Assembly (NCBI RefSeq): GCF_003570715.1
Contig: NZ_QXXQ01000003.1
Span: 334,944-398,943, forward strand
Source: Gemmobacter lutimaris
Lineage (GTDB): Bacteria; Pseudomonadota; Alphaproteobacteria; Rhodobacterales; Rhodobacteraceae
Direction of reading: 5' to 3'
Length of the DNA stretch: 64,000 bases
Part shown: positions 1 through 8,396 of the stretch, one piece after another
Layout: every line of letters begins with the position of its first letter
Position numbering within the stretch: position 1 is the first letter of the stretch
Translations under genes and position numbers: made by a program
The notes under the pieces: generated by a model
What the model was told of the DNA's origin: nothing
Database searches by the model: none
What the model saw: only the letters and a program-made list of their open reading frames with translations

Positions 1-1
1 G

Positions 2-655
2 GGTGCCCGTGGCCAAGACTATGACAGCGCCAGCGTCGAGGCAGGGATCAGCCGCCGTTGGCGCCCGGAAGCCGGACGCAAGACCTTCGCTTTCGGTGCC
101 TATGCCTCGCATGACTGGGCCGGAGGCTATGATCTGTCCAATGCGCTGCGGCTGGAGGCTCAGGCTGATCGGCCGTTGGGCGCCGGTGTGGCGGGCATGG
201 TGGCGCTGAGCGCAGAACGGCAGTGGCGGCTCGATTCTGCTGTGCGGTCTGCGGATGTTGTGTCGCTGACTTTCGGTGTGCAGAAGCAGCTAGCCAATGA
301 CGACCGTCTGCAACTGACGCTGGGCGGCCGCCATACTGCGACCGACAGTCCCGGCCTGCGCAATGCCGCGGTGACCGCGCGGCTGGCATGGGACAAGGCC
401 GCGCCGCTCGCCGGGTTTTCGGTCGGTGGCGCGCTGACATTCGAGGCACGCGATTACCCCGATTCACCCTTTGACCTGCGTGACGGGCGGCAGGACCGGC
501 GGATGTCGCTGGACATCTCGATCCAGCACGAGGATGTGCAGTTCTACGGTTTTTCCCCCACGCTAGATATTCGCGCTGCGCGCAACCATTCGGATGTCGG
601 GCTTTACAGTTCGCGCGATCTGGGGGTGACGCTGGGCATCCAGTCCAGCTTCTGA
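2..655 (+). CDS. C-terminal part of an outer-membrane beta-barrel protein, possibly a surface lipoprotein assembly modifier (Slam/DUF560-like)
   Basis: The frame is open from the left edge, so the start and N-terminus lie outside the window and 217 residues are visible. The visible part is a series of short amphipathic segments with alternating hydrophobic residues and polar turns, and it ends in Ser-Ser-Phe. A terminal Phe is the usual last residue of outer-membrane barrels recognised by the BAM machinery. The overall look, with repeated Arg/Asp-rich turns and a D-x-R-x-S-x-x-I strand near the end, resembles the barrel half of Slam-type (DUF560) proteins, which help to display surface lipoproteins. 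That family name is an impression from the C-terminal half only. A generic OMP of another family is possible. Confidence 0.5.
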   Translation, partial: GARGQDYDSASVEAGISRRWRPEAGRKTFAFGAYASHDWAGGYDLSNALRLEAQADRPLGAGVAGMVALSAERQWRLDSAVRSADVVSLTFGVQKQLANDDRLQLTLGGRHTATDSPGLRNAAVTARLAWDKAAPLAGFSVGGALTFEARDYPDSPFDLRDGRQDRRMSLDISIQHEDVQFYGFSPTLDIRAARNHSDVGLYSSRDLGVTLGIQSSF

Positions 656-731
656 CTGGCATCCGCCGGATTTACCCCTATGTTTCCGCTATCGGCGGCA
701 CAGCCGCCACGGCCAAAGGCGAGGGAACCCG

Positions 732-1160
732 ATGACGCTGAAGTATCTGCACACCATGGTCCGCGTGCTGGACCTTGAAAAATCCATGGCCTTCTATCGC
801 CTGCTGGGGCTGGAGGAAACGCGGCGCTACGAAAACGAACAGGGCCGTTTCACGCTGGTTTTCATGGCGCCGCCCGGCCAGCCGGAATGCCCGGTAGAAC
901 TGACCTACAACTGGGATGGCGATGACGGTCTGCCCTCGGACAGCCGCCATTTCGGCCATCTGGCCTATGAGGTGGCGGACATCTATGCCACCTGCCAACA
1001 TCTGATGGATAATGGCGTGACCATCAACCGCCCGCCGCGTGACGGCCGCATGGCCTTTGTCCGTAGTCCTGACAATGTCTCGGTGGAGTTGTTGCAGGCC
1101 GGTGCGGCACAGGCTCCGGCCGAACCCTGGGTCTCGATGCCCAGCACGGGCCACTGGTAA
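732..1160 (+). CDS. gloA: Lactoylglutathione lyase (glyoxalase I)
   Basis: This cytoplasmic metalloenzyme isomerises the hemithioacetal of methylglyoxal and glutathione to S-lactoylglutathione. The 142-residue protein has the expected size and two beta-alpha-beta-beta-beta (VOC) modules. The four metal ligands can be picked out as His7 (YLHTMVRV), Glu56 (PVELTYNW), His76 (FGHLAYEV) and Glu119 (VSVELLQ), matching the E. coli GlxI pattern. A GAGGG ribosome binding site lies seven bases before the ATG. The gene stands between the barrel gene and recJ on the same strand, 48 bp before recJ, so the two may be cotranscribed. Confidence 0.93.
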   Translation: MTLKYLHTMVRVLDLEKSMAFYRLLGLEETRRYENEQGRFTLVFMAPPGQPECPVELTYNWDGDDGLPSDSRHFGHLAYEVADIYATCQHLMDNGVTINRPPRDGRMAFVRSPDNVSVELLQAGAAQAPAEPWVSMPSTGHW

Positions 1161-1208
1161 GGCGGGAAACCTCTTGCGGGCGCGGGGCGAAGCGGTCAGG
1201 ACAGGCGC

Positions 1209-2954
1209 ATGACGGATCGAGCTTTTCTGAATGTCGAAGCCTCGCTGACCGGACGGCGCTGGCTTGGCCCCGACCCATCGGTAACCCGGCAGGCCGAGGC
1301 GCTGGCCCAGGCCACGCGGCTGCCCGCCGCGCTTTGTCAGATTCTGGCCGAACGCGGCGTGGCCCCGCAGGAGGCGCAGGCTTTCCTCGCCCCGGCGCTG
1401 CGCGACCTGCTGCCCGATCCGCTGAGCCTGCGCGACATGGGCGCGGCGGCAGAACGGTTCCTGAAGGCACTGCGCGGCCGCGAACGCATCGCCATCTTCG
1501 CCGATTACGACGTGGATGGCGGATCGTCTGCTGCGCTGTTGCTGACATGGCTGCGCGCCATGGGGCGGCCCGCCACGCTTTATATCCCCGACCGTATCGA
1601 CGAGGGTTATGGCCCCAATGTGCCCGCGATGCAGGCGCTGGCCGCTGCGCATGACCTGATTATCTGCGTCGATTGCGGCACGCTGAGCCACGAACCCATC
1701 GCCGCCGCGCAGGGCGCCGATGTCGTGGTGCTGGATCACCACCTTGGTGGCGAAACGCTGCCTGAGGCCGTGGCCGTGGTGAACCCCAACCGGCAGGATG
1801 AAGACGGCAGCCTCGCGCATCTCTGCGCAGCTTCTGTCGTGTTCCTGCTGTTGGTCGAGGCCAATCGCCGCCTTCGGGCCGAAGGCGTGCAGGGGCCGGA
1901 TCTGATGGCGCTGCTTGATCTGGTGGCGTTGGCCACCGTGGCCGACGTGGCGCCGCTCATCGGGGTCAACCGTGCCTTCGTGCGGCAGGGACTGCGGGTG
2001 CTGGCGCGGCGTGAACGCGCCGGGTTGCGCGCACTGGCCGATGTGGCACGGATGGATCAGGCACCCACGCCCTATTCGCTGGGCTTCCTGCTGGGGCCAA
2101 GGGTGAATGCGGGCGGACGGATCGGTCAGGCCGATCTGGGCGCCCGTCTTCTTGCCACCGATGACCCGGCCGAGGCGGCGGCACTGGCCGAACGTCTTGA
2201 CCAGCTCAACACCGAGCGGCGCGAGATCGAGGCGGCGGTGCGTGCCGCGGCCCTTGCGCAGGCCGAGGCGCGCGGGCTGGATGGTCCGCTGGTCTGGGCC
2301 GCCGGGGCAGGGTGGCATCCGGGCGTTGTCGGCATCGTGGCCGCCCGTCTGAAAGAGGCGACGAACCGCCCGGCCGTGGTGATCGGGCTTGAGGGCGGCA
2401 TCGGCAAGGGCTCGGCCCGGTCGGTGACCGGCGTGGACCTTGGCGCAGCGGTGCAGCGCGTGGCGGCTGAGGGGCTGCTGCTGAAAGGCGGCGGGCACAA
2501 GATGGCGGCGGGTCTGACTGTGGCCGAGGATCAGATCGAACCCGCCATGGCGCGGCTTGCCGAATTGCTGGAGCGGCAGGGGGCGGGGGCCACTGGCCCC
2601 GCTGACCTGCGGCTGGACGGCCTGCTCAGCCCGATGGCAGTCAACCCTGCGCTGGTCGAACAACTGGAAGAAGCCGGTCCCTTCGGGGCCGCCGCCCCGG
2701 CCCCGCGCTTTGCCTTTGCCGATCAGGCGGTCAGCGCGCGTCGCGTGGGTGAAAGTCACCTGCGGCTCAGCTTCGGGGATGGCAGCGGCCCGAAGATCGA
2801 CGCCATCGCTTTCGGTGCCTGCGATGGCCCGCTTGGCCCCACGCTGGAGAACGCGGGACACCAGCGCTTTCACCTCGCCGGGCGGCTGGAGCTGAACAGC
2901 TACGGTGGCCGGACGCGGGTGCAACTGCGCCTTGAGGATGCCGCGCGCGCATGA
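1209..2954 (+). CDS. recJ: Single-stranded-DNA-specific 5'-3' exonuclease RecJ
   Basis: RecJ degrades single-stranded DNA from the 5' end in RecF-pathway recombination, mismatch repair and base-excision repair. The 581-residue protein has the DHH phosphoesterase core: DYDVDG at residues 99-104, a VDCGT segment near 154, the LDHH signature at 175-178 and an N-P-N segment after it. A DHHA1 domain follows with GGGHKMAAG near residue 430, then the C-terminal OB-fold. Length and motif order are normal for the family. The next element downstream is a tRNA-Glu with its own promoter, so recJ transcription probably ends or reads through there. Confidence 0.95.
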   Translation: MTDRAFLNVEASLTGRRWLGPDPSVTRQAEALAQATRLPAALCQILAERGVAPQEAQAFLAPALRDLLPDPLSLRDMGAAAERFLKALRGRERIAIFADYDVDGGSSAALLLTWLRAMGRPATLYIPDRIDEGYGPNVPAMQALAAAHDLIICVDCGTLSHEPIAAAQGADVVVLDHHLGGETLPEAVAVVNPNRQDEDGSLAHLCAASVVFLLLVEANRRLRAEGVQGPDLMALLDLVALATVADVAPLIGVNRAFVRQGLRVLARRERAGLRALADVARMDQAPTPYSLGFLLGPRVNAGGRIGQADLGARLLATDDPAEAAALAERLDQLNTERREIEAAVRAAALAQAEARGLDGPLVWAAGAGWHPGVVGIVAARLKEATNRPAVVIGLEGGIGKGSARSVTGVDLGAAVQRVAAEGLLLKGGGHKMAAGLTVAEDQIEPAMARLAELLERQGAGATGPADLRLDGLLSPMAVNPALVEQLEEAGPFGAAAPAPRFAFADQAVSARRVGESHLRLSFGDGSGPKIDAIAFGACDGPLGPTLENAGHQRFHLAGRLELNSYGGRTRVQLRLEDAARA

Positions 2955-2977
2955 TGCGAAACTGTCGCATTTTCCTC

Positions 2978-3006
2978 TTGCGCGGCAGCCAACGCGCCGC
3001 TAGATA
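2978..3006 (+). promoter_or_regulatory. Promoter of tRNA-Glu
   Basis: A -35 element TTGCGC (2978-2983) is followed by exactly 17 bases and a -10 element TAGATA (3001-3006). The mature tRNA begins 16 bases further on. The same layout, including the flanking TTCCTC before the -35 and CCTCACCG after the -10, recurs at the right end of the window, which supports a shared stable-RNA promoter class. Confidence 0.65.
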
Positions 3007-3022
3007 GCCCCTCACCGGCCAC

Positions 3023-3097
3023 GGCCCGTTCGTCTATCGGTTAGGACGTCAGGTTTTCAACCTGAAAAGAGGGGTTCGACTCCCCTACGGGCTGCCA
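3023..3097 (+). tRNA. tRNA-Glu (anticodon TTC)
   Basis: The 75-nt sequence folds into a full cloverleaf. A seven-pair acceptor stem GGCCCGT/ACGGGCT (with a G-T first pair) is followed by discriminator G and an encoded CCA. The D arm contains GGTTAGGA. The anticodon arm TCAGG-TTTTCAA-CCTGA places TTC at positions 34-36. The T arm GAGGGGTTCGACTCCCCT carries the TTCGA loop. The anticodon reads GAA and GAG. Confidence 0.97.
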
Positions 3098-3125
3098 CTT
3101 TCTTTTCAGGAAGTGGCGGGTTTTC
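3094..3125 (+). terminator. Hairpin after tRNA-Glu
   Basis: A seven-pair stem GCCACTT (3094-3100) / AAGTGGC (3111-3117) with a ten-base loop is followed by GGGTTTTCCC. The left arm uses the CCA end of the tRNA, so it would form in the nascent transcript and compete with tRNA 3' end processing. It is a plausible terminator with a short U-run. Confidence 0.45.
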
Positions 3126-3203
3126 CCAAGAAGTGGAATACATGCTTGCCCGCCTGCGGGGTGCGGGCTACTGCGGGAAACTGGTAAATTCATGGAGCGT
3201 CAG

Positions 3204-3530
3204 ATGATCCTTTACGGAATCTCCACCTGCGACACCTGCAAGAAAGCTCTGAAAGCCATCGAGGCGACGGGCCATGCGGTGACTTTCCGCGACATCCGTA
3301 AAGAGCCGCTCAGCGAGGCGGAAATTGCGGCGCTGGTGGTGGAGTTCGGGGACCGGATCATCAACAAGTCCTCGACCACATACCGTAGTTTCAACGACTT
3401 CCTTAAGGCATCGGAGCCAGAGGCGCAGCTTGCCGCGCAGCCGACCGTGATGAAACGGCCGGTCATCGAATCGGATGGGAAGTGGTTTCTGGGCTGGGAT
3501 GCGGCGGTGCAGGCGGCGGTTCTGGGCTGA
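3204..3530 (+). CDS. ArsC/Spx-family thioredoxin-fold protein (arsenate reductase-like)
   Basis: This 108-residue protein has the ArsC/Spx/YffB thioredoxin fold with a CxxC motif, STCDTCKK at residues 7-14, and a C-terminal KRPVIE segment holding the cis-proline region. Family members reduce arsenate with glutaredoxin or act as thiol sensors, and proteins of this small type without an ars operon are usually of unknown role. No arsenic genes are nearby, so true arsenate reductase activity is not implied. I place the start at the second ATG because a GGAG ribosome binding site sits six bases before it. The upstream in-frame ATG at 3192 has no such site. Confidence 0.8.
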   Translation: MILYGISTCDTCKKALKAIEATGHAVTFRDIRKEPLSEAEIAALVVEFGDRIINKSSTTYRSFNDFLKASEPEAQLAAQPTVMKRPVIESDGKWFLGWDAAVQAAVLG

Positions 3531-3542
3531 GCCAGAAGCGCC

Positions 3543-3576
3543 GGTTTGCAAATGCAAACGGCCCCTCGCGGGGCCG
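3543..3576 (-). terminator. Terminator of cspA (convergent region)
   Basis: Read on the minus strand, a seven-pair GC stem CGGCCCC/GGGGCCG (3559-3576, loop GCGA) is followed by GTTTGCATTTGC. The tail itself is part of a second inverted repeat, GTTTGCA-AA-TGCAAAC at 3543-3558, so the element may work in both directions between the convergent ArsC-like gene and cspA. Confidence 0.6.
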
Positions 3577-3602
3577 TAGCATACCGCTTCGATCCGGGCG
3601 GA

Positions 3603-3809
3603 TCAGAGCAGTTTCAGATCGCCAGCCGACGAACGCCCGTCACGGCCCGACTGAAGCTCATAACCGATTTTCTGGTTGTCGCTCAGACCCTTGAGCCCGG
3701 CGCGTTCCACCGCCGAGATATGGACAAACACGTCCTTGCCGCCATCGTCGGGTGCAATGAAGCCATAGCCCTTGGTGGCATTGAACCATTTCACGGTGCC
3801 GGTCGGCAT
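3603..3809 (-). CDS. cspA: Cold shock protein, CspA family
   Basis: This 68-residue single-domain cold shock protein binds single-stranded nucleic acid and acts as an RNA chaperone. RNP1-like KGYGFIAP (residues 13-20) and RNP2-like VFVHISAV (27-34) are both intact, as is the starting GTVKWFNATKG. A strong ribosome binding site AAGGAGAG lies before the ATG. About 120 bases of untranslated leader separate the start from a likely promoter. Long leaders are typical of cold-shock genes, but I cannot tell from the sequence whether this one is cold-induced. Confidence 0.93.
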   Translation of the reverse strand: MPTGTVKWFNATKGYGFIAPDDGGKDVFVHISAVERAGLKGLSDNQKIGYELQSGRDGRSSAGDLKLL

Positions 3810-3929
3810 GCCGTCTCTCCTTCATCAGACATCCCGCGGCGGAATTACCGTGGGCCGTGCAGCCAGGTCTTCCAATTCTCCGGCTGCCAGTCCGGCAGGA
3901 GGCGGTCGAAAGTCTGTCGTCACTGAAGT

Positions 3930-3958
3930 TATGATGACACGGGCTTGGTAAAAATCAA
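3930..3958 (-). promoter_or_regulatory. Candidate promoter of cspA
   Basis: On the minus strand TTGATT (3953-3958) and ATCATA (3930-3935) are separated by 17 bases. This places the transcription start about 115 bases before the cspA ATG. The -35 lies in the T-rich tail of the thrS terminator. Confidence 0.35.
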
Positions 3959-3991
3959 GAAAATAGCTTGGGCGGCCAATGGACCGCCCAA
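3954..3991 (-). terminator. Terminator of thrS
   Basis: On the minus strand the eight-pair stem TTGGGCGG/CCGCCCAA (3968-3991, eight-base loop) is followed by GCTATTTTCTTGATTTTT, a classic GC hairpin with a T-rich tail, about 35 bases after the thrS stop. Confidence 0.75.
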
Positions 3992-4026
3992 TTCTTCAGG
4001 TCTTCAGCAGCACGTCCGGGCGATCG

Positions 4027-5964
4027 TCAGGGCATCTGCCCTTCCTTGGCCAGTTGCGGGACGATCTGGTCCAGCGCAACGGTTTCCGTGCGCGTCTCGC
4101 CCAGACGCCGCACCGACACGGACCGATCTTCCACTTCTTTCATGCCGATGGCAAGGATCACGGGCACCTTGCCGACGGAATGTTCACGGACCTTGTAGTT
4201 GATCTTCTCGTTGCGCGTATCCGCCTCGGCCCGGATGCCCGCCGCTTTCAGCGCCGTGACCACCTCATGCACATAGGCATCGGCGTCCGAAACGATGGAG
4301 GCGACCACCACCTGACGCGGGGCCAGCCAGAACGGCAGCTTGCCCGCATAGTTCTCGATCAGGATGCCGATGAAGCGCTCGAACGAGCCCAGCACGGCGC
4401 GGTGCAGCATGACGGGGCGATGCTTTGCACCATCCTCGCCAACATATTCCGCATCCAGCCGCACCGGCAGGTTGAAATCGGCCTGGAAGGTGCCGCATTG
4501 CCATTCGCGCCCGATCGCATCGGTCAGCTTGAAGTCAAGCTTCGGCCCGTAGAAAGCCCCGTCGCCGGGGTTGATCTCGTAGGGCAGGCCAAGGCTTTCG
4601 ATGGCCTTTTGCAGCGCATGCTCGGCCTTGTCCCAGATCTCGTCGCTGCCGACGCGCACATCGGGGCGGGTGGACAGCTTGATGTCGAACTTCTCGAACC
4701 CCAGATCGCGGTAAACCGACGACAGCAGCCCGATGAAGCCCGCGCATTCGGCCTCGATCTGGTCCTCGGTGCAGAAGATATGCGCGTCGTCCTGCGTGAA
4801 GCCGCGCACCCGCATCAGCCCGTGCATGGAGCCGGAGCTTTCATAGCGGTGGCACGAGCCGAATTCCGCCAGACGCAGCGGCAGGTCGCGATAGGATTTC
4901 AGGCCCTGATTATAGACCTGCACATGGCAGGGGCAGTTCATGGGCTTCAGCGCATTGATACGCTTTTCCTTGGCGCCTTCCTCGTCCACCTCGACGATGA
5001 ACATGTTTTCGCGATAGGCTTCCCAGTGGCCGGATTTCTCCCACAGCACGCGGTCAACCACTTGCGGCGTCTTGATTTCCTTGTAATCCGCCTGCCGCAG
5101 CCGCTTGCGCATGTAGTCTTCCAGCGTGCGATAGACGGTCCAGCCGTTCGGATGCCAGAACACCATGCCCGGAGCCTCTTCCTGTAGGTGGAACAGGTCC
5201 ATCTCGCGGCCCAGCTTGCGGTGGTCGCGCTTGGCGGCCTCCTCCAGCATGGTCAGATGCGCCTTGAGGTCGTCACGGTTGCGGAAGGCCACGCCATAGA
5301 TGCGTTGCAGCATCGGACGCGTGGCATCGCCCAGCCAATAGGCGCCGGCAACATGGGTCAGCTTGAAGGCATCGGCCGGAACTTGGCCCGTATGTTGCAG
5401 ATGCGGACCACGGCAAAGGTCTTGCCAGTCGCCGTGCCAATACATGCGGATGTCCTGATCTTCGGGAATCCGGTCCAGCAGTTCCAGTTTGAACGGCTCG
5501 CCCCGGCCGCGATAGTATTCGACGGCGCGCGCGCGCTCCCAGACTTCGGTTTTCACCGGCTCGCGGGCGTTGATGATCTGCTTCATCCGCGCCTCGATCT
5601 GGCCGAGGTCTTCGGGCGTGAAGGGTTCCGCCCGGTCGAAATCGTAGAACCAGCCATAGTCGCGCACCGGGCCGATGGTGACCTTCACATCGGGCCAGAT
5701 CTCTTGCACGGCGCGGGCCATGATATGCGCGAGGTCGTGGCGGATCAGTTCCAGCCCCTGCGCCTCGTCCTGCATCGTATGGATGGCGATGGTGGCATCG
5801 GCCGGGATCGGCCATTGCAGATCCCAATGCGCGCCGTTCACCGTCGCGCTGATCGCCTTTTTCGCAAGGCTGGTCGAAATGGCGGCAGCCACTTCGGCAG
5901 GCGTGACGCCAGCCGCGAACTCGCGCTTGTTGCCATCGGGGAATGTCAGGGAAATCTGGCTCAT
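4027..5964 (-). CDS. thrS: Threonyl-tRNA synthetase
   Basis: ThrRS charges tRNA-Thr and hydrolyses misacylated Ser-tRNA-Thr. The 645-residue protein has the full class II layout: an N-terminal TGS domain (about 1-60), the editing domain with its HxxxH-type segment ([10 protein letters not shown]), the catalytic core with the zinc cysteine in [10 protein letters not shown], and a C-terminal anticodon-binding domain. I chose the ATG at 5964 because GAGGAGG lies six bases before it. An ATG six bases upstream directly abuts that site, and a GTG at 5994 lies further out. A strong terminator follows. Confidence 0.96.
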   Translation of the reverse strand: MSQISLTFPDGNKREFAAGVTPAEVAAAISTSLAKKAISATVNGAHWDLQWPIPADATIAIHTMQDEAQGLELIRHDLAHIMARAVQEIWPDVKVTIGPVRDYGWFYDFDRAEPFTPEDLGQIEARMKQIINAREPVKTEVWERARAVEYYRGRGEPFKLELLDRIPEDQDIRMYWHGDWQDLCRGPHLQHTGQVPADAFKLTHVAGAYWLGDATRPMLQRIYGVAFRNRDDLKAHLTMLEEAAKRDHRKLGREMDLFHLQEEAPGMVFWHPNGWTVYRTLEDYMRKRLRQADYKEIKTPQVVDRVLWEKSGHWEAYRENMFIVEVDEEGAKEKRINALKPMNCPCHVQVYNQGLKSYRDLPLRLAEFGSCHRYESSGSMHGLMRVRGFTQDDAHIFCTEDQIEAECAGFIGLLSSVYRDLGFEKFDIKLSTRPDVRVGSDEIWDKAEHALQKAIESLGLPYEINPGDGAFYGPKLDFKLTDAIGREWQCGTFQADFNLPVRLDAEYVGEDGAKHRPVMLHRAVLGSFERFIGILIENYAGKLPFWLAPRQVVVASIVSDADAYVHEVVTALKAAGIRAEADTRNEKINYKVREHSVGKVPVILAIGMKEVEDRSVSVRRLGETRTETVALDQIVPQLAKEGQMP

Positions 5965-6110
5965 GGCCATCCTCCTCGTCGGTTTGGCGCCCACGGAACG
6001 CCCGGTTGCGGGTATGTTGGCGCGGTTTTGCGCCTTGCGCGGGGCGGCGTCAAGTCTTGTTCGGGCGCCAGCCTTCTGCCACGCTGCCGGGGGCGGCGAC
6101 GGAGGCAGGG

Positions 6111-6779
6111 ATGCGCAGCTTTGACGAGATTCTGGCGATTGCCGCCGCCCGCAAGGGCAGCACTGATGCGGTGCTGGCGGGCGCCATGCGGGCGAAACCG
6201 GCGGCCGAGCTTGCGGCCATTCCCGGGGACCGCTGGCTTGCCACCATGGCGCGCGGCATCTTTCAGGCGGGCATAAGCTGGACGGTGGTCGAGGCCAAAT
6301 GGCCCGGCATCGAAGAGGCTTTCGCGGGCTTCGATGTGGGGCGGGTGTCGATGATGGATGACGCTTGGTTTGATGCGCTGCTGGCGGATACCCGTGTCAT
6401 CCGAAGCGGGCCGAAGATTGCAGCGATCCGCGACAATGCTGCGTTCATACGGCGGGTCGATGAAACCGAAGGTGGCTTTGCGCGCCGCATTGCCGACTGG
6501 CCGACCGAAGATTACATCGGCCTGCTGGATTGGCTGACGAAAAACGGCAGCCGTCTGGGTGGAAATACCGGCGCCTACATGTTGCGGTGGATGGGGAAAG
6601 AAAGCTTTATCCTCTCGCAAGATGTGGTGGCGCGGCTGGTGGCGGAAGGCGTGGTCGATGCCGCGCCCAAGTCGAAGAAAGCCCTGCAGCCGGTGCAGGC
6701 TGCGTTCAACCAGTGGCGGGCCGAAAGCGGGCGCAGTTTCAACGAAATCGGCCGCGTTCTGGCGCAGAGCATCGGTTGA
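6111..6779 (+). CDS. Tag-like DNA-3-methyladenine glycosylase (HhH fold), zinc site absent
   Basis: The central part ([12 protein letters not shown], then [15 protein letters not shown]) matches the DNA-3-methyladenine glycosylase I (Tag) family, which removes alkylated bases in base-excision repair. The 222-residue protein contains no cysteine and no histidine, so the Cys/His zinc site of E. coli Tag cannot be formed. It belongs to a divergent branch. The C-terminal half has a tryptophan/leucine-rich helix pair and [10 protein letters not shown], where the helix-hairpin-helix and catalytic Asp region would fall. A GGAGG site lies five bases before this ATG. Longer upstream frames have no such support. 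It is transcribed away from thrS. Confidence 0.75.
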   Translation: MRSFDEILAIAAARKGSTDAVLAGAMRAKPAAELAAIPGDRWLATMARGIFQAGISWTVVEAKWPGIEEAFAGFDVGRVSMMDDAWFDALLADTRVIRSGPKIAAIRDNAAFIRRVDETEGGFARRIADWPTEDYIGLLDWLTKNGSRLGGNTGAYMLRWMGKESFILSQDVVARLVAEGVVDAAPKSKKALQPVQAAFNQWRAESGRSFNEIGRVLAQSIG

Positions 6780-6824
6780 GCGGCGCGGTGCGCCTCTGCT
6801 AAGACACGGGCAAAGGAGAATGCC

Positions 6825-7568
6825 ATGCCCGAGTTTCTGACCACGCCGCAAGGCCGTCGCATCGCCTATCACCGCACGGTCGGCAAGGGACCGGGGGTGG
6901 TTTTCCTTGGCGGGTTCAAATCTGACATGACGGGCACCAAGGCTGTGCATCTGCAAGCCTGGGCCGAGGCGCAGGGCCGCGCCTTCCTGCGGTTTGATTA
7001 TTCCGGCCATGGGCAATCGTCGGGCGATTTTCTGGACGGCTGCATCGGCGACTGGGCCGAGGACGCGATGGCGGCGGTGGCGACGCTGACCGAGGGGCCG
7101 CAGATCCTCGTCGGTTCGTCGATGGGGGGGTGGATGGCGCTGCTGGTCGCGCGCACTATGCCGGAACGGGTCGCCGGGCTGGTCGGCATCGCCGCCGCGC
7201 CGGACTTTACCGAGGATCTGATGTGGCAAGGCTTCACCGAGGCCGAGCGCGCGGCGGTGATGGCCGGGCGGCTGGAACAGCCCTCGGAGTATTCGGACGA
7301 GCCTTACATCATTACCCGCAAGCTGATCGAGGATGGCCGTAACCGGCTGGTCCTGCGCACGCCCCTGCCGCTGCCCTTCCCGGTGCGGCTGCTGCAGGGC
7401 ACGGCGGATGTGGATGTGCCGCCGTCTGTTGCACTGCGCTTGCTGGACCATGCCGAAAGCCCTGACCTGCGGCTCTGTCTGGTGAAGGGGGCCGATCACC
7501 GCTTCTCGACGCCCGAATGTCTTGACCTGATCACGGCCAGCCTCGCCGAGATTGACGCGACCCTTTGA
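6825..7568 (+). CDS. Alpha/beta hydrolase (serine esterase/thioesterase type)
   Basis: This 247-residue cytoplasmic alpha/beta hydrolase has an intact catalytic triad. The nucleophile is in VGSSMGGWMA near residue 102, Asp in TADVDVPP, and His in KGADHRFS near the end. The DYSGHGQSSG stretch provides the oxyanion-side loop. The closest family impression is the ABHD10-like acyl-thioesterase/esterase group. The substrate is unknown. An AAAGGAGA ribosome binding site precedes the ATG. It follows the Tag-like gene by 45 bp on the same strand. Confidence 0.8.
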   Translation: MPEFLTTPQGRRIAYHRTVGKGPGVVFLGGFKSDMTGTKAVHLQAWAEAQGRAFLRFDYSGHGQSSGDFLDGCIGDWAEDAMAAVATLTEGPQILVGSSMGGWMALLVARTMPERVAGLVGIAAAPDFTEDLMWQGFTEAERAAVMAGRLEQPSEYSDEPYIITRKLIEDGRNRLVLRTPLPLPFPVRLLQGTADVDVPPSVALRLLDHAESPDLRLCLVKGADHRFSTPECLDLITASLAEIDATL

Positions 7569-7694
7569 CCGCTGTGGCGCAAATGCCCGCGGTTGCCGTC
7601 GCGCAAAGCGGTGCTCTGGCCCGCGCGGGGGCCTTGCAGTAACCTCGCCGGTAACGCCGCCCGCAGATGCGGTGATCCAGAAGGCACGAGGTAT

Positions 7695-8396
7695 ATGAAC
7701 GAGCCGGTCGTCCTGATTCCGGGGTTGCTTTGCGATGTCCGGGTGTTCGAACACCAGATCCTGCATCTGTCGCGGCACCGGCCGGTGACGATTGCGCAGC
7801 CGCAGGGCCATACGGTCGAGGAAATGTCGGCGGCACTGGTGTTGCAGCTTCCTCCGCGCGCGGTTCTTGTCGGGCAGGGGTTGGGTGGCGATGTGGCGCT
7901 GGACGTGCTGCGCCGTGCCTCAGATCGTGTCAGCCGCATCGCGCTGATCTCGACCGATCCACTTGCTGAACCCGCGAATGTTGCCGCCGCCCGCGAGGCG
8001 CGAATGGTGGCGGCGCGGGCCGGACGGCTGTTTCAGGCTGTGGCAGAGGACTATCCGGTCGCCGACACCGGGCCGCGCGCCGAGGCGATTGGCGCGCTTC
8101 TGCGCGAGATGGCCGATCATCTGGGGGAAGGAGTCTATCTGGCCCAGTCGCGCGCCATGCAGCGGCGGCCGGATCAGCAAAAGACCCTGCGCCGCGCGAC
8201 AGTGCCTGCCCTGATCCTGGGCGGGGTGCGCGACACCCTGGTGCCGCCCCGGCGGCACGAGTTGGTGGCCGGGCTGATGCCCTTTGCCAAATTACGGATG
8301 GTCGAGGGGGCTGGGCACCTTCTGACGCTGGAAGCACCCGAGGTCGTGACGGCCGCGCTGGAGGAGTTCCTGCGCGGCCCTATGCTTTTGCGTTGA
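7695..8396 (+). CDS. Alpha/beta-hydrolase fold protein lacking the nucleophilic serine
   Basis: The 233-residue protein has the alpha/beta hydrolase fold: the LIPGLLCD oxyanion strand at the start, an Asp in GGVRDTLVPP and a His in EGAGHLLTLEAP. The nucleophile elbow reads VGQGLGG, so glycine stands where GxSxGG enzymes have serine. The Asp and His remain. It may be a pseudo-enzyme or a non-catalytic binding protein. I start at the ATG just after ACGAGG, which begins directly with the first beta strand. The gene ends one base before the phaZ stop region on the opposite strand, so the two are tail to tail. Confidence 0.75.
   Translation: MNEPVVLIPGLLCDVRVFEHQILHLSRHRPVTIAQPQGHTVEEMSAALVLQLPPRAVLVGQGLGGDVALDVLRRASDRVSRIALISTDPLAEPANVAAAREARMVAARAGRLFQAVAEDYPVADTGPRAEAIGALLREMADHLGEGVYLAQSRAMQRRPDQQKTLRRATVPALILGGVRDTLVPPRRHELVAGLMPFAKLRMVEGAGHLLTLEAPEVVTAALEEFLRGPMLLR

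Noticed and set aside
678..2924. A 748-residue open frame on the minus strand opposite gloA and recJ
   Set aside because: It has no ribosome binding site or recognisable domain, is rich in His/Gln/Arg as expected of a GC-biased shadow frame, and lies opposite two clear genes.
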